DNA of 64,000 bases from DTU019 sp050949825. Its GTDB lineage: Bacteria > Bacillota > Syntrophomonadia > Syntrophomonadales > Syntrophomonadaceae. The notes below the pieces were generated by a model. That model did no database searches. It saw nothing but the letters and a program-made list of their open reading frames with translations, and had not been told where the DNA came from. The stretch lies in assembly GCA_050949825.1 (NCBI GenBank), contig JBMNGL010000001.1:372001-436000 (forward strand). The letters are read 5' to 3'. A program made the translations under genes and the position numbers. Shown piece after piece: positions 52,908-60,719 of the stretch (its first letter is position 1; each line of letters opens with the position of its first letter).

Positions 52908-54441
52908 ACCAGCATTATTGATGATAATGGACGGTTGGGGGTGCGGTGTGAATTGTGCCGGCAATGCCATTAGCAAGGCCAATCCGGTGAACTTCTATAA
53001 ATTGCGGGACCAATATCCCTATACCGAGTTACAGTGCAGCGGCAAAGCGGTCGGTTTGCCGGCCGGACAGATGGGGAACTCCGAAGTCGGACACCTCAAT
53101 ATAGGCGCCGGGCGCATAGTATATCAGGAGATCACCCGCATCAGCAATGCCATAGAGGATGGATCATTCTTTAGCAATCCTGTGCTGCTGTCCGCGCTGC
53201 ACGCAGCTCGTGACGGACATGGTGCAGTGCATCTGATGGGCCTGGTCTCAGACGGCGGCGTGCACAGCCATATGGAACATATTCTGGCCTTGTTGGACCT
53301 GTGCCGGCGAGAACAGGTTGACAAGGTCTATATGCATGCTTTCCTGGATGGCCGCGATGTCGGCCCCAAAAGCGCGCCCCAGTACTTGCAGCAATTGGAC
53401 CACTATATGAAAACCCTGGGTGTGGGCCAGTTTGCCACCATCAGCGGTCGTTTCTACGCCATGGACCGGGATAACCATTGGGACCGGGTGGAGCAAGCCT
53501 ATGCCGCCATGGTTTATGGCCAGGGCAACCTGGCTCCCAATGCGGCCGCTGCCCTGGAAAGCAGCTATGAGGCCAGGATAACGGATGAGTTTGTGGAGCC
53601 CGTGGTGATTGTAGACCGGCAGGGAGAACCCATTGCCACGGTGCAGGATGGCGACAGTGTCATATTCTTCAATTTTCGTGCTGACCGTGCCCGTGAAATC
53701 ACCCGGGCCTTTGTCGATATCGACTTTAACCATTTTGAGCGCCGGCTTTGGCCACAGGTAAATTATGTCATGATGACCCAGTACGATGTTACCATCCAGG
53801 CCCCGGTGGCGTTTGAACCCCAGAATCTAAGCCAGACCCTGGGCGAAGTTCTGGCCCGGCATGACCTGCGCCAGTTGCGTATCGCTGAAACCGAGAAATA
53901 TGCCCATGTGACCTTCTTTTTCAATGGTGGGGTGGAAAAACCCAATCCCGGTGAAGATCGTATCCTGATACCCTCTCCGATGGTAAAGACCTATAATATG
54001 AAGCCGGAAATGAGTGCCCCGGAAGTTACCCAGAGGGTGCTGACAGAAATCGACCGAGATGTATATGATGTGATTATTATGAATTACGCCAACCCGGACA
54101 TGGTGGGGCATACCGGTATTATTGAGGCAGCCATCGAGGCCATTCATACGGTTGATCAATGCCTGCCCAGAGTAGTTGAGCGGGTACTGGCGCATGATGG
54201 TGTAGCCTTGATAACCGCTGATCACGGCAACTGTGAGACTATGCAATGTCCTGTCACCGGGGGGGCCTTTACGGCACACACCACCAATAAGGTGCCGTTT
54301 ATATTAGTTTCCAAGCACCTGCAGGATATCCGTCTGCGCGAGGATGGAGCCCTGTGCGATATCGCCCCCACCCTGTTGCAGCTCCTTAATATTGATGTCC
54401 CCCGGGAAATGACCGGGACATCCCTGATGTTGAAAAAATAA
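52897..54441 (+). CDS. gpmI: 2,3-bisphosphoglycerate-independent phosphoglycerate mutase
   Basis: 514 residues. The alkaline-phosphatase-type metal sites are visible: LMIMDGWG, NSEVGHLNIGAGR (catalytic Ser), DGRDVGP, NYANPDMVGHTG and ADHGNCE. ATG 52897 overlaps tpiA by 11 bases, so they are coupled. Manganese-dependent; converts 3- to 2-phosphoglycerate. In spore formers it is inactive at the low pH of the forespore, as known for Bacillus. Confidence 0.96.
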   Translation: MPNKPALLMIMDGWGCGVNCAGNAISKANPVNFYKLRDQYPYTELQCSGKAVGLPAGQMGNSEVGHLNIGAGRIVYQEITRISNAIEDGSFFSNPVLLSALHAARDGHGAVHLMGLVSDGGVHSHMEHILALLDLCRREQVDKVYMHAFLDGRDVGPKSAPQYLQQLDHYMKTLGVGQFATISGRFYAMDRDNHWDRVEQAYAAMVYGQGNLAPNAAAALESSYEARITDEFVEPVVIVDRQGEPIATVQDGDSVIFFNFRADRAREITRAFVDIDFNHFERRLWPQVNYVMMTQYDVTIQAPVAFEPQNLSQTLGEVLARHDLRQLRIAETEKYAHVTFFFNGGVEKPNPGEDRILIPSPMVKTYNMKPEMSAPEVTQRVLTEIDRDVYDVIIMNYANPDMVGHTGIIEAAIEAIHTVDQCLPRVVERVLAHDGVALITADHGNCETMQCPVTGGAFTAHTTNKVPFILVSKHLQDIRLREDGALCDIAPTLLQLLNIDVPREMTGTSLMLKK

Positions 54442-54472
54442 AACAATACACGATTTCTGGAGGGAGATTAAT

Positions 54473-55759
54473 ATGAGTACAATTATTGATGTTTTTGCAC
54501 GGGAAGTGCTGGATTCAAGGGGCAATCCCACTGTCGAAGTAGAAGTCATATTGGAAGATGGCACCATGGGCCGGGCAATTGTGCCTTCAGGCGCCTCTAC
54601 CGGCCTGCATGAAGCGGTGGAATTGCGTGATGGAGACAAACAGCGCTACCTGGGCAAAGGGGTGCTCAAAGCGGTAGATAATGTGAATGATATCATCGCT
54701 CCCGAGATTATCGGTATGGATGCCCGCCGGCAGGTTGATATTGACACCTTGATGATCGATTTGGACGGCACCCCCAACAAGGGCAAACTGGGGGCCAATG
54801 CCATCCTGGGGGTTTCCCTGGCCGTAGCCCGGGCTGCCGCAAATCACCTCGATCTGCCCCTGTACCAGTATATCGGCGGCGTCAATGCCAGGGAATTGCC
54901 GGTGCCGATGATGAACATCCTCAATGGCGGTCAACATGCGGATAACAATGTGGATATACAGGAATTTATGATAGTCCCTACCGGCGCTCCTTCCTATCGA
55001 GAAGGTCTGCGCATGGCGGTGGAAATCTATCACAACTTGAAAAAGGTCCTGCAATCGCGGGGATTAGCCACTTCCGTCGGCGATGAAGGCGGTTTTGCTC
55101 CCAACCTGCCTTCCAATGAGGCGGCCCTGGAAGTCATCCTGGATGCGATCAAAGCAGCCGGATATGAGGCCGGAAGGGATGTTTACCTGGCCCTGGATGT
55201 GGCTGCCAGCGAGCTGTATAGAGAGGGGCGTTATCACCTGGAGAGCAATGATTCAGTCTACAGTTCGGAAGAAATGGTGGATTACTACCTGAATCTGGTG
55301 GAGAAATACCCTATAGTATCCATTGAAGATGGCCTGGCTGAAGACGATTGGGAAGGCTGGGCCCTGCTTACCCGCCGCCTGGGGGGCAAAATTCAACTGG
55401 TTGGGGATGACATCTTTGTTACCAATACGGAACGTTTATCCATGGGCATTAAGCGCGGGGTTGCCAACAGCGTTCTCATTAAAGTAAATCAGATCGGGAC
55501 CTTGACCGAGACCCTGGAAACGGTGAAAATGGCGATGCGTTCCGGATATACCACGGTAATTTCCCATCGCTCGGGAGAAACCGAAGATTCGACCATTGCT
55601 GACATTGCGGTTGCTACCGGTTCCGGGCAGATCAAAACCGGGGCGCCGGCCCGGACCGATCGGGTCGCCAAGTACAATCAGCTGTTGAGGATTGAAGAGG
55701 AACTGGATGAGTTTGCCGATTACCGAGGTCTCAAGGTATTCGCCGCCAAGCGTGATTAA
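54473..55759 (+). CDS. eno: Enolase
   Basis: 428 residues. Motifs: FAREVLDSRGNPTVEVEV, GDEGGFAPNL, metal-binding SIEDGLAEDDWEGW and LIKVNQIGTLTET, and the signature SHRSGETEDSTIADIAVA. ATG 54473 follows GGAGGGAG. Last gene of the cggR-gap-pgk-tpi-gpmI-eno operon; no clear terminator but a repeat island follows directly. Confidence 0.97.
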   Translation: MSTIIDVFAREVLDSRGNPTVEVEVILEDGTMGRAIVPSGASTGLHEAVELRDGDKQRYLGKGVLKAVDNVNDIIAPEIIGMDARRQVDIDTLMIDLDGTPNKGKLGANAILGVSLAVARAAANHLDLPLYQYIGGVNARELPVPMMNILNGGQHADNNVDIQEFMIVPTGAPSYREGLRMAVEIYHNLKKVLQSRGLATSVGDEGGFAPNLPSNEAALEVILDAIKAAGYEAGRDVYLALDVAASELYREGRYHLESNDSVYSSEEMVDYYLNLVEKYPIVSIEDGLAEDDWEGWALLTRRLGGKIQLVGDDIFVTNTERLSMGIKRGVANSVLIKVNQIGTLTETLETVKMAMRSGYTTVISHRSGETEDSTIADIAVATGSGQIKTGAPARTDRVAKYNQLLRIEEELDEFADYRGLKVFAAKRD

Positions 55760-55819
55760 AGTAGTGAGGTGTAAGGGGTGAGGCGTGAGGGCTTTTTATA
55801 GCAATTGCAGAAGCCTACT

Positions 55820-56020
55820 GATGTTATCCTGAGCGGAACCCTATGTCATCCTGAGCGAAGCCCCTATGTCATCCTGAGCGAAGCCCTATGTCATCCTGAG
55901 CGAAGCCCCTATGTCATCCTGAGCGAAGCCCCTATGTCATCCTGAGCGAAGCGAAGGATCTTCCCCCGGGGGTTGTTGGCTTTGCGAAAGATCCTTCGGG
56001 CGTTGCCCTTAAGGATACAA
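55820..56020. repeat. Tandem array of the REP-like half-unit, copy A5
   Basis: Six or seven successive half-units of about 24-26 bases (CCCTATGTCATCCTGAGCGAAG and variants) run from 55822 to about 55955, closed by one complementary right end (AAAGATCCTTCGGGCGTTGCCC). The flank AAGCCTACTG matches copy A4. The unit count makes it a likely site of copy-number change. It could also end the enolase transcript. Confidence 0.9.
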
Positions 56021-56156
56021 AAACAAGTGACTTTCATAGCAATGACAGAAGCATGCGCTAAGCATGGCAGTAGCCTACTGTAGTCACCGGCGCCAGGCTG
56101 GGGAGTAACGGAGTAAACGGGTCAAATAGTGAAATGAGGCGGGGTTGGAGCTCTGC

Positions 56157-56186
56157 TTGTCAATCTCCGCATGCATATGTTAAAAT
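56157..56186 (+). promoter_or_regulatory. Candidate sigma-A promoter for secG
   Basis: TTGTCA (56157-56162) and TAAAAT (56181-56186) are 18 bases apart, each with five of six consensus matches, 42 bases before the secG start. Confidence 0.55.
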
Positions 56187-56227
56187 TTAATTTGTTCTGA
56201 TGCTATGATCTGAATGGAGGTGAAAAT

Positions 56228-56458
56228 TTGTTAAAAACAATCTTAATTATTTTCCAGGTGCTGATATCACTGGGTCTCATCTCCACCATCATCTTGCAGT
56301 CGGGCAAAAGCGCGGGTTTGTCAGGAAGCATCGCCGGCGGGAGCCAGGCCATTTTTGGCGGCAAAAAGAAAGGACTGGATGACCTCTTGAGCCGAATTAC
56401 CGCCTGGCTGGCCGTCTTATTCATGGTGGTGACGCTGGCCCTGGCGGTGATAAAGTAA
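56228..56458 (+). CDS. secG: Preprotein translocase subunit SecG
   Basis: 76 residues with two membrane helices (about 3-22 and 53-74) and the conserved middle LQSGKSAGLSGSIAGGSQ. TTG 56228 follows TGGAGGTG. Family knowledge: small partner of SecYE that helps SecA cycling. The order secG-esterase-rnr is as in Bacillus (secG-yvaK-rnr). Confidence 0.95.
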   Translation: MLKTILIIFQVLISLGLISTIILQSGKSAGLSGSIAGGSQAIFGGKKKGLDDLLSRITAWLAVLFMVVTLALAVIK

Positions 56459-56488
56459 CTGCCGGGATAGCTTTTTAATGATATTTAA

Positions 56489-56516
56489 GCAGGTGCATAC
56501 AGGCGCCTGCTTTTAT
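56489..56516 (+). terminator. Probable terminator after secG
   Basis: GCAGGTGC and GCGCCTGC (one G-T pair) flank a 6-base loop, followed by TTTTATT. Confidence 0.7.
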
Positions 56517-56570
56517 TATATAATGGCATAACAAGCAACAATTCCGGGCTTTATAAGAGAAGGATTTGCC

Positions 56571-57362
56571 ATGAAAGAAAAACAGATTATAGCGCAGCCG
56601 TTTGAATTGCGGGGTGAAGGTAATGCGGCCTTGCTTTTTTTGCACGGTTTTACCGGTTCGCCCTCAGAGGTATCCCCCACCGCTGTGCTGCTCCACGAAA
56701 GGTATGGATTCACGGTTAGTGGAATCATGCTGCCCGGCCACGGCACCACTCCGGAAGATTTGGATAATACCTCCTGGCGCGACTGGACGGCAGCCGTAGA
56801 AAATGAATTAACACGATTAGGCTCGATGTATCAACACTTATTTGTTGGCGGCCTGTCGATGGGGGGATTGCTCTCCTTATATATCCCGACACAGCAGGAA
56901 CAGATTAGTGGGGTCATCAGTATCAATGCCCCTATTTTCGTCAAGAATCCTTGTACAACCTCCTGGTTCGTTTCCGCTTTAACCCCCCTATTAGGCCTCA
57001 TAAAACCTTATTACCCCAAGGCTGGTATTGAAAACGGATTAGAACTGGAAAAACTGGGCCGGCAGGCTTATCACTGCTATCCGCTTAAAGCCTTTGGCAA
57101 TATGCTCAAGCTGCGCCGGCTGGTCTTGGGCGGATTGAATTTTATCCGCTGTCCGGTGCTGCTAATGCAGAGCATGCAGGATGAGGTCGTCAATGAAGGC
57201 AGTGGACGATATTTGGCCAACAGATTAAAAAATGCTCAGGTTAATTATGTGGAGTTGGAGCACTCCGAACACGTAGCCACCATGGGTGCTGAAAAGGCCT
57301 TGATTGCCGAAACCATAGGCCAATTTATGGCCCGTACTATTGAGACAAAAGGAGACAGCTAA
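56571..57362 (+). CDS. Carboxylesterase, Est30/YvaK type
   Basis: 263 residues, alpha/beta hydrolase. Oxyanion motif LHGFTGSP, nucleophile elbow GGLSMGG (Ser near 97), an Asp in SMQDEVV, and the His in EHSEHVAT. Hydrolyses short-chain carboxyl esters in related enzymes; natural substrate unknown. ATG 56571 follows AGAAGGA. The position between secG and rnr is the same as yvaK. Confidence 0.88.
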   Translation: MKEKQIIAQPFELRGEGNAALLFLHGFTGSPSEVSPTAVLLHERYGFTVSGIMLPGHGTTPEDLDNTSWRDWTAAVENELTRLGSMYQHLFVGGLSMGGLLSLYIPTQQEQISGVISINAPIFVKNPCTTSWFVSALTPLLGLIKPYYPKAGIENGLELEKLGRQAYHCYPLKAFGNMLKLRRLVLGGLNFIRCPVLLMQSMQDEVVNEGSGRYLANRLKNAQVNYVELEHSEHVATMGAEKALIAETIGQFMARTIETKGDS

Positions 57363-57914
57363 ATGCAAAGAACACAAGCCCTGGCACTGCTTGGCCAGCA
57401 TTTGAAAACGGAAAACCTTATCAACCATTCCCTGGCAGTAGAGGCCATTATGTCCGGCCTGGCCCGGCATCTGGGTGAGGATGTCGAATCCTTTGGCCTG
57501 GCCGGGCTATTGCATGATATTGATTATGACCAGACCATGGACGATCCCCAGCGGCATTCCCTGATAGGGGCTGCCATCCTCGAGGATAACGGTCTTTCCG
57601 CCGAGATCTGCTATGCGGTCAAGGTGCATAATGAAGCCCATGGCCTGCCCCGGCTCACGGTCATGGACCATGCCCTGTATGCGGCGGATCCGGCCAGCGG
57701 TTTTATTACCGCCGCCGCCTTGATACGCCCTGATAAACAACTGGCGGCAGTGGAACTGAAATCACTGCGCAAACGCTTTAAAGAGAAATCCTTTGCCCGC
57801 GGTGCCAGCCGGGAGCAGATGGCTTCCTGTTCAGCCCTGGGCATGGAACTGGATGCCTTCCTGGAGGTAGCTCTGCAGAGCATGAAAAAGATTGCCGGCG
57901 AAATCGGTCTGTAG
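57363..57914 (+). CDS. HD-domain hydrolase
   Basis: 183 residues with the HD metal motifs: NHSLAVEAIM (first His), LLHDIDYD (His-Asp) and a later Asp (TVMDHALYAAD). The subfamily is a small single-domain phosphohydrolase often annotated only as HD protein. It starts one base after the esterase stop, so it is in that operon. Substrate unknown, possibly a nucleotide. Confidence 0.82.
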   Translation: MQRTQALALLGQHLKTENLINHSLAVEAIMSGLARHLGEDVESFGLAGLLHDIDYDQTMDDPQRHSLIGAAILEDNGLSAEICYAVKVHNEAHGLPRLTVMDHALYAADPASGFITAAALIRPDKQLAAVELKSLRKRFKEKSFARGASREQMASCSALGMELDAFLEVALQSMKKIAGEIGL

Positions 57915-57976
57915 GTAAAAAACAGCAGCCAAACGGAAATACTATATTAATCAAGACCAGCCCTAAGGAGGTTGTT

Positions 57977-60187
57977 ATGGTCAATAAAGAAACCCTGTTG
58001 GAATACATGCGCCAGGATAGCTATCGTCCCATGAGCTACCGCGACTTGCTGGCGGTGTTTGAAATTGATAATGAAGAAGAAGTAAAATTTAGCAAGCTGC
58101 TGGGCCGCCTGGAAAAGGACGGCGACATATTGAAAACCCGTAAAAACAAATATGGGGTGCCGGAAATGATGAAGCTGATCAAGGGCGTTATCCGCCTCAG
58201 CGAAAGGGGTTATGGTATTCTGGTCCCCGATGAACCGGGACGGCCCGAGGTATTTGTGTATGGGAGAAACCTTAATGGCGCCATGCACAATGATCGGGTG
58301 ATGGTGCGCATCTGTCAGAGCGGCAACGCTGAGCAGCGCCCCGAAGGCGAGGTGGTGCGGGCCATAGAACGGGTCAATAAAGAACTGGTCGGCACCTATG
58401 AAAAGGGCAAGCATGCTATTCAGGTCATACCGGACGATCCCCGGCAGATTTATCCCATTTATGTAAGCCGCCCCCGTAAGCTGGCAGTAAAAAACGGCGA
58501 CCGGGTGGTGGTGGCGATTACCGCCTGGCCTGATAAGAATAAATCCCCGGAAGGCAGGATTGTTGAGGTTCTGGGCAACCCTGGCGAGCCGGGCCTGGAT
58601 GTAGAGGTGGTTATTCGCAAGCATAATCTCAAGGTTGAATTTGCCCCCGGGGTTGTCAAAGAAGCCCGGATGGTAGCTCAACCGGTCAGTGCAGCGGAAA
58701 TCAGTCAACGGCGGGATTTACGTGCTGTCAAGATGGTTACCATTGACGGGGAAGACGCCAAGGATTTGGATGATGCGGTGTCAATTGACCGCATCCTCAA
58801 CGGTTATCGCCTGGGGGTGCACATCGCTGATGTCTCCCATTATGTCAGGGAAGATAGCAAACTGGATAAGGAGGCTTGCACGCGGGGCACCAGTGTCTAT
58901 CTGGTGGATAAGGTCCTGCCCATGCTGCCCCGGGAGCTTTCCAACGATATTTGCAGCCTTAATGAAGGGCAGGATCGCCTGGCCATAAGCTGCATCATGG
59001 ACATCAACTTCAACGGCGAAGTGATGCGTCATGAACTGTGCAAATCGGTCATCCGGGTTAATAAACGCATGACTTATACTGTGGTAAACCGCATCCTCAA
59101 GGATAATGATGCTGAACTGAAGGCCCGCTACCGGGATTTAGTGGAGGACTTTCAATTAATGAAAGAACTCTCCGATGTTATCAGAGCGGCCCGCATAAAG
59201 CGTGGGGTATTGGATTTTGATTTTCCCGAAGCTAAAATCATCACCGCTGAGAACGGGGTTCCCATTGATGTTAAAATCCGTGAACAGGGGCCTGGGGAGA
59301 TGCTCATCGAGGACTTCATGATTATGGCCAACGAGACCGTGGCCGAGCATCTCTATCATTTAAAGATGCCGCTTTTGTACCGGGTGCACGAGAAGCCCGA
59401 TGAGGATGGGCTGTTTAAACTCAACCGCATATTGGGCGTATTTGGGCATAAGGTTGAGGGAGACAAGCTGGAACCGATGACCTTCCAGCGCATTCTGCAG
59501 GACATCAAAGGCCGTCCCGAGGAACAAATGGTTTCCCTGATGGTATTGCGTTCCATGAAGCATGCCCGTTACCTGCCGCAGCCCCTGGGGCATTTCGGTC
59601 TGGCATCCCGGTTTTACTGCCATTTCACCAGCCCCATTCGCCGCTATCCCGATCTGATTGTGCACCGGGTGTTGAGCCTGGTGCTGGAGGGCGGCATGAA
59701 TGAACGCCGCCGGGCGGCCCTGGAGGGCAAAATGTCTTATTGGGGAGAACATGCCACCTTCCAGGAAATTAAAGCCGAAGAAGCGGAACGCGACCTGCTT
59801 GATATTAAAAAAGCGCAGTATATGCAGCAATTCCTGGGTGAAGAATTCGCCGCCCGGGTCTCTTCGGTCAACCCTTTTGGAATCTTTGTTGCGCTTGATA
59901 ATACTATTGAAGGTTTGGTGCATATCTCCAGCATCTCTGACGACTATTATGAGTTTAACGACCGCAGCTACACCTTGCGTGGCATTCATAGCGGGAGGAA
60001 ATTCGCCATTGGCGATCAGGTGCAGGTGAAGCTGGTGCGCGTTGATGTCAATGAAGCCAAGATCGATTTTGAGCTGGCAGTAGAAGATGTCAAACCGGAT
60101 CCGGAGAGCTTCCGGTCGTATAAAAAGCCCCGCCCGGGCTCCAAGGGCCGCCGCAGAAGAAGCGCCAAAAGCAAAGCGGGGGTTTAG
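57977..60187 (+). CDS. rnr: Ribonuclease R
   Basis: 736 residues. A winged-helix start (SYRDLLAVFEIDNEEEV), cold-shock domains (about 75-230), the RNB catalytic domain with DGEDAKDLDDAVSI (Mg-binding Asp residues), an S1 domain near 630-710 and a basic tail (SKGRRRRSAKSKAG). Family knowledge: 3'-5' exonuclease that degrades structured RNA and works with tmRNA-SmpB. ATG 57977 follows AAGGAGG. smpB and ssrA, which follow rnr in Bacillus, are not found after it here. Confidence 0.96.
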   Translation: MVNKETLLEYMRQDSYRPMSYRDLLAVFEIDNEEEVKFSKLLGRLEKDGDILKTRKNKYGVPEMMKLIKGVIRLSERGYGILVPDEPGRPEVFVYGRNLNGAMHNDRVMVRICQSGNAEQRPEGEVVRAIERVNKELVGTYEKGKHAIQVIPDDPRQIYPIYVSRPRKLAVKNGDRVVVAITAWPDKNKSPEGRIVEVLGNPGEPGLDVEVVIRKHNLKVEFAPGVVKEARMVAQPVSAAEISQRRDLRAVKMVTIDGEDAKDLDDAVSIDRILNGYRLGVHIADVSHYVREDSKLDKEACTRGTSVYLVDKVLPMLPRELSNDICSLNEGQDRLAISCIMDINFNGEVMRHELCKSVIRVNKRMTYTVVNRILKDNDAELKARYRDLVEDFQLMKELSDVIRAARIKRGVLDFDFPEAKIITAENGVPIDVKIREQGPGEMLIEDFMIMANETVAEHLYHLKMPLLYRVHEKPDEDGLFKLNRILGVFGHKVEGDKLEPMTFQRILQDIKGRPEEQMVSLMVLRSMKHARYLPQPLGHFGLASRFYCHFTSPIRRYPDLIVHRVLSLVLEGGMNERRRAALEGKMSYWGEHATFQEIKAEEAERDLLDIKKAQYMQQFLGEEFAARVSSVNPFGIFVALDNTIEGLVHISSISDDYYEFNDRSYTLRGIHSGRKFAIGDQVQVKLVRVDVNEAKIDFELAVEDVKPDPESFRSYKKPRPGSKGRRRRSAKSKAGV

Positions 60188-60590
60188 CAGGCCAAATAGC
60201 GCCAACAAAGAGGCGGGTACTGTTATTTGACTAAGGAAACGATGCCCTCTTTATCTGCATTACTCTGCTTCCCAATATTTATCGTTATTGGGAAATAAGA
60301 CGTAATTATAAAGGAGTTTCTGATACTATGTCGAAGTAGAGCAATATAAAAAATAAATCTACTGTTCAGGTTTTCGAGTTGTTGTTTCCTAATGCATTTG
60401 CGATGGGCAGCAACCGATAGGGTACAGTGGGAAACGGCTGTGCCTCCCAATGTGGAAAGAAAACTAGGTCAGTACCTTTTGTATTGGCAAAATCGAGGTA
60501 TAGCCAGTTGCTTTCTGCAACTGGCTTTTTTGTTGAATAAATAGGACTGCAGATGTATGGCATTAGGTTTTGAGGAGGTCGATAAGACTA
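60188..60590 (+). other. Long leader region with structured RNA and terminator, class unknown
   Basis: About 400 bases without a real gene. 60271-60292 is a small hairpin (CCCAATA / TATTGGG). From about 60385 to 60500 the sequence is rich in short complementary stretches, for example GGGTACAGT with GGTCAGTACC and GTGGGAAACGGCTGTGCCTCCCA, followed by a strong terminator. The order is that of an attenuator or riboswitch upstream of the surface protein gene. It does not match the c-di-GMP, cobalamin, THF, SAM or T-box patterns that I know. Confidence 0.4.
60503..60531 (+). terminator. Rho-independent terminator within the leader
   Basis: GCCAGTTGC (60503-60511) pairs perfectly with GCAACTGGC (60517-60525) around TTTCT, followed by six T. 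Confidence 0.85.
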
Positions 60591-60656
60591 ATGAAGTTGT
60601 GGAAGTTTATAAAATTGGGAGGGGATATTCAGCCAATTGAAACCTGGGCAAATTAA
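60591..60656 (+). CDS. Tiny ORF with a strong ribosome site (21 residues)
   Basis: ATG 60591 is preceded by GAGGAGGT at 60572-60579, the strongest Shine-Dalgarno of the area. The peptide begins MKLWKFIKLGG and ends IETWAN before TAA 60654-60656. It lies 64 bases before the giant surface protein and just after a terminator. It could be a leader peptide, a secreted signal or a chance ORF; no family is recognised. Confidence 0.35.
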   Translation: MKLWKFIKLGGDIQPIETWAN

Positions 60657-60719
60657 CCGCAGTATTGGTGCCCAAAAAGATTATCTATATAACAATTGGT
60701 GGAAAGGAGAGTATTATTT

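Noticed and set aside
55820..55960. Possible CRISPR array
   Set aside because: The direct copies are adjacent and lack unique spacers of even length, and no cas gene is present.
60385..60500. c-di-GMP riboswitch before the surface protein
   Set aside because: The conserved core motifs of that class are missing; the leader was kept only as an unassigned structure.
60188..60590. tmRNA (ssrA) or smpB after rnr, as in Bacillus
   Set aside because: No SmpB-like frame, no tag-peptide reading frame and no tRNA-like ends were found.
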